From contig JAZNRA010000153.1 of NCBI GenBank assembly GCA_045590415.1, forward strand, positions 1-10,543: DNA of 10,543 nucleotides. Reading direction: 5' to 3'. This DNA is from RGIG3009 sp045590415 (GTDB lineage Bacteria > Bacillota > Clostridia > Oscillospirales > Acutalibacteraceae). Both the position numbers and the translations under genes were made by a program. Below are positions 6,164 to 10,543 of the stretch, one piece after another (within the stretch, counting starts at the first letter, position 1; every line of letters starts with the position of its first letter). The notes under the pieces were generated by a model. That model made no database searches, was not told the DNA's origin, and saw nothing but the letters and a program-made list of their open reading frames with translations.

Positions 6164-7099
6164 CTATGCGTATACACTAATGGCTGTTTCGATAAACGAT
6201 TGAACAGCTCGGTTGAGATAGCGGTTTTTCTTGTGCGCGATGTACAGTGTGCGTTTGGCTGCATCGCCGCCCACTTTGTAAAAACAAAGACGATCCGTTG
6301 CCGGCACCGCCTTTACCAGCGTGTCTGTCACAAAGGCAATGCCCATACCGGAATGTGCCACATTATACGACGTGAGCAGCTGATCCAATAGCATGATGGC
6401 ACGCGGTGCAAACCCATGTTCCTGGCACAAGAGGTCAGCGCGTGTGCGCATATCATTTCCGTTTTTTAAAAGCACAAACGGTTCGCTTTCAAAGAGCTTT
6501 AGTGATACGGTCGGTGAATCCAAATGCCGATCGGTACGAATATCTTCAGCGGTGAGTACAAAGTCGTGCAGCCGGTCGTTAACAGAAAAATCAGCCGGTA
6601 CCGAGAGCAGTACCTGCTCCTGCAAGAGCGGCAATTTGACGGTCGTACTGTCATCAAAATGATAATCTAACAACAGATCGGTTTTTTCAGCGATCAGCAG
6701 GGCTTCCAGTTCTTTGGAGTTCGATTCCGTCACATCCACATGAACGTGGGGGTGGGTGCCTGCAAATTTGGTGATGATCTTTGGTAACACGAACGAGGAC
6801 GTGAACATAGCGCTGCTGACCGACACACTACCCACGCGCACCGCTGCGACATCCGCCAGGTAATTTTCAAAATTACGGCGTGTGCGGTATAACTCCTCTA
6901 TGGCGCGGACATAGGCCTCCCCCTCCGGAGTAAGGGACAAGGGCGAGGTCTGCCGATCAAACAACTGAACGTTCAGCGTTTGCTCCACCTTTTTTACGGT
7001 TGCACTTAATGCGGGTTGCGAAATAAACAGGTTGCGCGCCGCCGCTGTGAAACTTCCCGTTTTATAAATTTCATAAATATAATCGGCATACTGAAACAT
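6164..7099 (-). CDS. LysR-family transcriptional regulator
   Basis: This 311-residue DNA-binding protein has the usual LysR architecture. The N-terminal winged helix-turn-helix lies at about residues 3-62 (GSFTAAARNLFISQPALSATVKKVEQTLNVQLFDR), and the effector-binding domain at about 88-300. The ATG at 7099 is chosen because the HTH normally begins within a few residues of the start and GGGTGG lies about 5 nt upstream. A longer reading from 7135 adds an unsupported hydrophobic leader. The gene is divergent from the aminotransferase gene, the classic arrangement in which a LysR protein controls the neighbour and represses itself. A candidate binding dyad is at 7111-7126. The ligand is unknown; an amino acid or keto acid would fit the neighbour (inference). 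Confidence 0.92.
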   Translation of the reverse strand: MFQYADYIYEIYKTGSFTAAARNLFISQPALSATVKKVEQTLNVQLFDRQTSPLSLTPEGEAYVRAIEELYRTRRNFENYLADVAAVRVGSVSVSSAMFTSSFVLPKIITKFAGTHPHVHVDVTESNSKELEALLIAEKTDLLLDYHFDDSTTVKLPLLQEQVLLSVPADFSVNDRLHDFVLTAEDIRTDRHLDSPTVSLKLFESEPFVLLKNGNDMRTRADLLCQEHGFAPRAIMLLDQLLTSYNVAHSGMGIAFVTDTLVKAVPATDRLCFYKVGGDAAKRTLYIAHKKNRYLNRAVQSFIETAISVYA

Positions 7100-7110
7100 A
7101 ACGACCACCC

Positions 7111-7126
7111 ATAAACAAATGGTTAT
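7111..7126. promoter_or_regulatory. Candidate LysR recognition site
   Basis: ATAA-N8-TTAT is a short dyad centred near 7118.5, about 66 bp upstream of the predicted aminotransferase start (near 7185). LysR recognition sites usually sit near -65. It also lies just downstream of the predicted lysR start, where binding would block lysR. A second dyad, ACATAAC (7096-7102) and GTTATGT (7122-7128), overlaps it. The arms are short and the spacing is not the exact T-N11-A form, so this is tentative. Confidence 0.35.
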
Positions 7127-7149
7127 GTAAATCATATTTATATATATAT

Positions 7150-7178
7150 TTGATTATACACGAAAGAGGATTTATAAT
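7150..7178 (+). promoter_or_regulatory. Promoter of the aminotransferase gene
   Basis: TTGATT (7150-7155), 17-bp spacer, perfect TATAAT (7173-7178). The predicted start is near 7185. This rules out translation starts further upstream and supports GTG 7213 or ATG 7231. Confidence 0.65.
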
Positions 7179-7181
7179 CAA
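7153..7181 (-). promoter_or_regulatory. Promoter of lysR, mirror image of the aminotransferase promoter
   Basis: On the minus strand, TTGATT (7181-7176), 17-bp spacer, perfect TATAAT (7158-7153). The predicted start is near 7146, about 47 nt before the ATG at 7099. It results from the inverted repeat TTGATTATA (7150-7158) / TATAATCAA (7173-7181): each arm holds the -35 of one promoter and the -10 of the other. Confidence 0.55.
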
Positions 7182-7212
7182 GAGAGAAATTTTTGAGAGG
7201 TGTGGCAGCGCA

Positions 7213-8406
7213 GTGCAAGTATCTACTGTAATGACGGACGTACATTCCGATATTCGTGGAGAGACCTATTATCGTGCATTGGAATTGGAAAAGGCGGGAG
7301 AGAAGATCCTTAAATTAAATACCGGTAATCCCGCAACATTCGGGTTTACCATGCCCGAAAGCGTAAAAACGGTTTTGACGGATCGCGCCGAGCAGGCGTT
7401 GGGGTATTGCGACGTACGCGGTATGGCGGCGGCGAGAGAGGCCATTCGCGATTACCACCGCACACGCGGCATACGGGACGCTCAAACGGACGACGTGTTT
7501 ATCGGAAACGGCGTCAGCGAAATTGCTTCGATGCTCACAACGGTATCGCTTAACGAAGGGGATGAGGTGCTCGTTCCCATGCCGTGCTATTCGTTGTGGG
7601 TGAATCAGATCGTCATGGTCAAAGCAAAGCCGGTGTTTTATCGGTGCGATGAGCAAGCGGACTGGTGTCCCGATATTGCGGATATGCGCCGCAAGGTGAC
7701 CGCAAAAACATGTGCCGTTTTGTTAATAAATCCCAATAACCCCACCGGCGCGGTCTATGGTGAGACCTTGTTGCAAGAGGTTATCTCTTTAGCGCGCGAA
7801 CACGGGCTTACGATCTGGTCAGATGAGATCTACGATCGTTTAATGATGGATGGAACTCCTTACACCTCAATCGCGTCGCTGTGCGACGACGTACCGATCG
7901 TGACCATGAACGGCTTGTCCAAATCTCATTGTTTGTGCGGGTTACGTTGCGGGTGGCTGGTACTCAGCGGACCGCGTGCGGAAACGGCACCTCTTAACCG
8001 CGCTCTCACAACACTTGCATCGGTTCGGTTGTGCTCGAACGCGTTGATGCAGTTAGTGATCCCGACCGCTCTTGAGGACGCGGCATATACCGAGGCCATG
8101 ATACAAGGTCGTCTTTCGGAGCAACGTGCGGCGACTTGTCGGGCGCTTGATCGCATAGAAGCGGCCTCTTACGTTCCCAATAAAGCTGCCTTTTATCTAT
8201 TTCCGCGTGTAGAGTTTACACGTTACGGTTTTGAAAGCGACAAGCAGTTTGCCGCCGCATTGTTGGAAGAGGAGCATATTTTGGTTGTTCCGGGCAGTGG
8301 CTTTTACTGGGATCAGCCGGATCATTTCCGCCTGGTCATGTTACCGAAAGCAGCGGAACTTGAGCGCGCTATTGATCGCATCGGTGCGTTTTTGCAAACA
8401 CGATAA
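7213..8406 (+). CDS. AlaA-type pyridoxal-phosphate-dependent aminotransferase (class I/II)
   Basis: This protein of about 397 residues is a fold-type I aminotransferase. The opening DIRG...LELEKAGEKILKLNTGNPATFGF and the body (GYCDVRG, IGNGVSE, INPNNPTGAVY, SDEIYD, MNGLSKSHCLCGLRCGW) closely resemble E. coli AlaA, which makes alanine from pyruvate and glutamate. Numbering from GTG 7213, expected key residues are N176 and D204 (cofactor binding), K237 (Schiff base) and R373 (substrate carboxylate, in HFRLVML). The start is uncertain. GTG 7213 has GAGAGGTG at 7195-7202, 10 nt away, while ATG 7231 has no ribosome site. Frames starting at 7150 are excluded by the promoter position. It is probably controlled by the divergent LysR protein. 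Substrate assignment is by resemblance only; other amino or keto acids are possible. No terminator is seen before the next gene. Confidence 0.92.
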   Translation: MQVSTVMTDVHSDIRGETYYRALELEKAGEKILKLNTGNPATFGFTMPESVKTVLTDRAEQALGYCDVRGMAAAREAIRDYHRTRGIRDAQTDDVFIGNGVSEIASMLTTVSLNEGDEVLVPMPCYSLWVNQIVMVKAKPVFYRCDEQADWCPDIADMRRKVTAKTCAVLLINPNNPTGAVYGETLLQEVISLAREHGLTIWSDEIYDRLMMDGTPYTSIASLCDDVPIVTMNGLSKSHCLCGLRCGWLVLSGPRAETAPLNRALTTLASVRLCSNALMQLVIPTALEDAAYTEAMIQGRLSEQRAATCRALDRIEAASYVPNKAAFYLFPRVEFTRYGFESDKQFAAALLEEEHILVVPGSGFYWDQPDHFRLVMLPKAAELERAIDRIGAFLQTR

Positions 8407-8417
8407 ATCGGCCGATT
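8406..8417. promoter_or_regulatory. 12-bp perfect palindrome upstream of the dehydrogenase promoter
   Basis: AATCGGCCGATT begins in the last base of the aminotransferase stop codon and ends 1 bp before the -35 of the next promoter. It has no loop, so it is a better candidate for a protein-binding site than for an RNA hairpin. It could be chance. Confidence 0.3.
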
Positions 8418-8418
8418 C

Positions 8419-8447
8419 TTGACGAAATACGTACAACTTGATATGAT
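8419..8447 (+). promoter_or_regulatory. Promoter of the short-chain dehydrogenase gene
   Basis: TTGACG (8419-8424), 17-bp spacer, TATGAT (8442-8447), with an extended -10 TGA just upstream. This is the closest to consensus among the plus-strand promoters with extended -10 elements here. The predicted start is near 8454, about 15 nt before the GTG at 8469. Confidence 0.7.
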
Positions 8448-8468
8448 AAAGCCGTGGAGGTGAGCGGC

Positions 8469-9362
8469 GTGCGTTTTGATAGGTGGTTACATCATCATTC
8501 GATCGATCTCAGCGGAAAAACCGTGGCCATCACCGGCTCGACCGGCGGGATCGGCAAGGAACTGTGCCGCTTACTGTTAGCGTCGGGGGCGTCTTTGATT
8601 ATGCTGGATCGCTCACCCGAGCGGTCGGCGGCTTTGCGTGCGACACTTAAAGCGGAATTCCCCCACGCCGTCTTGCAACACGTTCATGTGACGCTGGACG
8701 ATATGACGTCCGTGAAAGCGGCGTGCGAAGAGTTAAAGCGGTTGCCTGTTGATATTTTGATTCACAACGCAGGAGCGTACAGTATTCCGCGGTATACTAC
8801 TCCCGAGGGTTACGACAACGTTTTCACGATCAATGCGATTGCTCCGTATTACATGACCAACGCCTTGTTGCCGCAACTTCGCGAGCGCGGGGGACGGGTG
8901 GTTGTTGTCGGCAGCATCGCGCATCGGTATTCCAAAGCCGATGCCAAGGACGTGGACTTTTCCACCCGCAGGCAGGCATCGCTTGTCTACGGTAACGCTA
9001 AGCGTTACCTGATGTTCTCTTTGTACGAGCTGTTTCGTTCAGAAACAAAGGTGACACTTTCGGTGTGCCATCCCGGTATCACGTTTACCAACATTACGGC
9101 GCATTACCCAAAATGGATTTTTGCGCTTATTAAATATCCCATGAAGGTGATCTTCATGTCACCGCGCAAAGCAGCCCTCTCAATTTTGCTTGGTTGCGTA
9201 CAATCCTGTGGCTATCACGAGTGGATCGGACCGTGGCTGTTTGACGTATGGGGCATGCCGAAAAAAAGCAAACTTCGTTCTTGCGCACCTGCCGAATGTG
9301 AACATATTTACCGTACGATGGAAGAAAGTATAAAACAAGCCGCTCAACGACTGTGTCGCTGA
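8469..9362 (+). CDS. Short-chain dehydrogenase/reductase (SDR) family oxidoreductase
   Basis: This 297-residue NAD(P)-dependent oxidoreductase has a Rossmann fold. Visible are the cofactor motif TGSTGGIG (22-29), NAG (100-102), the catalytic Ser in VVGSIAH (S149) and YGNAK (Y174, K178). D47 after the second strand (LIMLDRS) could favour NAD(H), but the following arginine leaves this open. The overall pattern recalls the retinol-dehydrogenase / protochlorophyllide-reductase-like SDRs; the substrate cannot be inferred. The GTG at 8469 is chosen because GGAGGTGA (8456-8463) lies 5 nt upstream. The GTG at 8454 would fall on the predicted transcription start. The gene has its own promoter behind the aminotransferase gene, and read-through from that gene is possible. 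Its 3' end doubles as a terminator stem. Confidence 0.92.
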   Translation: MRFDRWLHHHSIDLSGKTVAITGSTGGIGKELCRLLLASGASLIMLDRSPERSAALRATLKAEFPHAVLQHVHVTLDDMTSVKAACEELKRLPVDILIHNAGAYSIPRYTTPEGYDNVFTINAIAPYYMTNALLPQLRERGGRVVVVGSIAHRYSKADAKDVDFSTRRQASLVYGNAKRYLMFSLYELFRSETKVTLSVCHPGITFTNITAHYPKWIFALIKYPMKVIFMSPRKAALSILLGCVQSCGYHEWIGPWLFDVWGMPKKSKLRSCAPAECEHIYRTMEESIKQAAQRLCR

Positions 9363-9374
9363 GCGGCTCGTTTT
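9338..9374. terminator. Bidirectional terminator overlapping the SDR 3' coding end
   Basis: AGCCGCTCA (9338-9346) pairs with TGAGCGGCT (9360-9368). Inside, CGAC (9348-9351) pairs with GTCG (9355-9358) around a 3-nt loop, with one mismatch between the helices. CGTTTTA follows on the plus strand, and TTGTTTTAT on the minus strand. The SDR stop codon (TGA 9360-9362) is part of the stem. Confidence 0.8.
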
Positions 9375-10029
9375 ACATATTTTCAAAATCAAATTCGCAA
9401 TGCTTTAAGAATTCTTTGGCCATCATCATGGCACCCATTTCATTGGGATGCACACGGTCCCATGCAATTGAGGCGGAATGACGGTGCTTCAAATAGCGCT
9501 CGTACATCGCCTGGAAATCCACAAGAACACAACCGTATTGTTCAGCCAGTTCTTTGCAGATATCCACGTATTCGATCATGCGGTTGCGCATGGCATCGTG
9601 AGGGCTGTCTTCAATGTAATATGGTGTGAGAAGAAAAATGCCTTTTACTTTATCTTTAACGGCAAGAATCATCTTTTCCAGGTTCGAGCGGTATTCTTCG
9701 GGCAACACGTGGCTGTCCGGCATGGCGGGACAATCGAACTGACGCCACACGTCGTTGATACCGATACAGATGGATACCCAATCGGGATTTAAGGACACCA
9801 CGTCGCGGTCAAAGCGCTCTGACAGATGGCGGGAGGTGTGACCGCTGATACCGGAGTTCGTTACGCGGATGCGCAACTGCGGATAGCAGGCGGCGAGCAG
9901 GTTTTCGACCATACGCACGTAGCCGTGACCGAGATTTTCGCCAAGCCCCTCGCCGACGGGACACACGCTGCCGCGGTCGGTAACGGAATCGCCTGCAAAG
10001 ACGATGCGATCCATATCCTTAAAGATCAT
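9373..10029 (-). CDS. SGNH/GDSL-family hydrolase (esterase)
   Basis: This 218-residue protein has the full SGNH block set. Block I is FAGDSVTDRG (11-20) with nucleophile S15, block II has G60 in NSGISGHTSRHL, block III is GINDVWR (90-96) with N92, and block V is DRVHPNEMG (191-199) with D191 and H194. These enzymes cleave acyl esters, often acetyl groups on carbohydrates or lipids. There is no signal peptide, so it should be cytoplasmic. The ATG at 10029 has AGAGGAG about 6 nt upstream. It follows the PIG-L-like gene by 25 bp on the same strand and is probably co-transcribed, which suggests deacylation of a sugar derivative (inference). The stop is 10 bp beyond the convergent SDR stop, and its TAA overlaps the T tract of the shared terminator. 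Confidence 0.9.
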   Translation of the reverse strand: MIFKDMDRIVFAGDSVTDRGSVCPVGEGLGENLGHGYVRMVENLLAACYPQLRIRVTNSGISGHTSRHLSERFDRDVVSLNPDWVSICIGINDVWRQFDCPAMPDSHVLPEEYRSNLEKMILAVKDKVKGIFLLTPYYIEDSPHDAMRNRMIEYVDICKELAEQYGCVLVDFQAMYERYLKHRHSASIAWDRVHPNEMGAMMMAKEFLKHCEFDFENM

Positions 10030-10054
10030 AGGAACTCCTCTTTTCGTGATATGA

Positions 10055-10543
10055 TTAAAAATTAAACAGTTTTTCGTTCAGTTCGGGGGTCAAAGCACCG
10101 CCGTAAGGACAGAGCTGGAATGCTTCGGCGTAACGGATCTTGGAACCGCGTTCCTCGCCGTAGCGTTCAATGAGTTCTTTGCGGAAACGGGAGGCCGTTT
10201 GCGCGTTACGCAGATCGTATCCGCTGCCGCCGCGGCTGGCAGTCAGAATTTCCTCGTCGGTGGACTCGGGAGTGATTTTATACGGTCCTTTGAGCCACTC
10301 GAAACGCTCGGCATCGCCTTCCGGCACCTCGTCTGCGTAGCCCTTGGTGAACGGCAGCCACTCATAGACCTGGGACACGTTAAGGTGTGCCATCTGCAGT
10401 TTAAGATCATTTTCATCGTCCATATCCAACACAATGTCGCCATGGAAATCGGGTTCTTTGAAGGAGTCTTCGTTATACATGATGATCGGTGTTTTTGTCA
10501 TGGCAGGAACGTCGGGACACTCGTGCGGCACGATCAGCATATA
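10055..10543 (-). CDS. PIG-L (LmbE-like) family deacetylase, C-terminal part (5' end outside window)
   Basis: This is the last 162 residues of a protein that continues past the right edge; the methionine near 10540 is internal. PIG-L family enzymes are zinc-dependent N-deacetylases of GlcNAc-containing molecules such as mycothiol, bacillithiol and glycolipid precursors. The zinc-binding AHPDD motif would be in the missing N-terminal part. Supporting features in the visible part are the PIIMYNEDSF strand and the block DLKLQMAHLNVSQVYEWLPF, both resembling PIG-L C-terminal regions, and the closing GSKIRYAEAFQLCPYGG, which matches the G-x-x-YAEAF signature common in this family. Family membership is from recalled motifs only, so it is less certain than the other genes here. 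The 25-bp gap to the SGNH hydrolase implies an operon. Confidence 0.65.
   Translation of the reverse strand, partial: YMLIVPHECPDVPAMTKTPIIMYNEDSFKEPDFHGDIVLDMDDENDLKLQMAHLNVSQVYEWLPFTKGYADEVPEGDAERFEWLKGPYKITPESTDEEILTASRGGSGYDLRNAQTASRFRKELIERYGEERGSKIRYAEAFQLCPYGGALTPELNEKLFNF

Noticed and set aside
7097..7135. LysR start at 7135, giving a 12-residue hydrophobic extension
   Set aside because: It has no ribosome site, and the winged-helix domain normally begins at the N-terminus. ATG 7099 has GGGTGG upstream.
7131..7150. Alternating TA-rich stretch as a microsatellite or origin-like element
   Set aside because: It is only about 20 bp and sits where an AT-rich LysR-type promoter region is expected. 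No DnaA boxes or iterons are visible.
1..10543. Defence system, prophage, integrative element or CRISPR array
   Set aside because: No nuclease, integrase, transposase, toxin-antitoxin or phage gene, and no spaced direct repeats, were found. Every gene is a housekeeping or metabolic type.

Overview
This 10.5 kb window looks like ordinary chromosome from a Gram-positive bacterium, most likely a Clostridia member of the Bacillota (inferred; no 16S rRNA or other taxonomic marker is present). The signs are strong purine-rich ribosome binding sites, GTG starts, TTGAnn/TATAAT-type promoters (several with an extended -10), compact intrinsic terminators, a DegV-family fatty-acid-binding protein and a VanY-type lipoprotein. 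Base composition is balanced, with no sharp shift that would mark a recent insertion. I see no tRNA, rRNA, CRISPR array, insertion sequence, phage gene or riboswitch.

Layout: (1) 1-771, 3' part of ligA (NAD-dependent DNA ligase), followed by a 12-bp perfect hairpin. (2) 927-1817, a DegV/FakB-like protein whose extended -10 promoter is bracketed by two copies of a 13-bp dyad, with a terminator behind it. (3) 1939-2766, a VanY-like D,D-carboxypeptidase lipoprotein with a polythreonine stalk. (4) 2813-3760, minus strand, an RluA-family pseudouridine synthase convergent on it across a shared terminator. (5) 3871-6123, glyA (serine hydroxymethyltransferase) and an aldose-1-epimerase-like DUF4432 gene 12 bp apart, divergent from the pseudouridine synthase. 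(6) 6164-7099, minus strand, a LysR-type regulator divergent from (7) 7213-8406, an AlaA-type aminotransferase; both appear to be read from one mirror-symmetric promoter region. (8) 8469-9359, a short-chain dehydrogenase with a near-consensus promoter. (9) 9373-10543, minus strand, an SGNH/GDSL esterase behind a PIG-L (LmbE-like) deacetylase that runs off the window.

Working picture: the first part handles DNA, cell wall and RNA maintenance. The middle part handles one-carbon and amino-acid metabolism: glyA interconverts serine and glycine, and the aminotransferase is probably under the adjacent LysR regulator. The right end has a possible sugar de-acylation pair, deacetylase plus esterase. 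I find no convincing undescribed multi-gene system. The best non-routine signals are in the intergenic regions: overlapping symmetric divergent promoters between lysR and the aminotransferase gene, paired dyads around the degV promoter, and paired TTTGCAAA palindromes around the glyA promoter.
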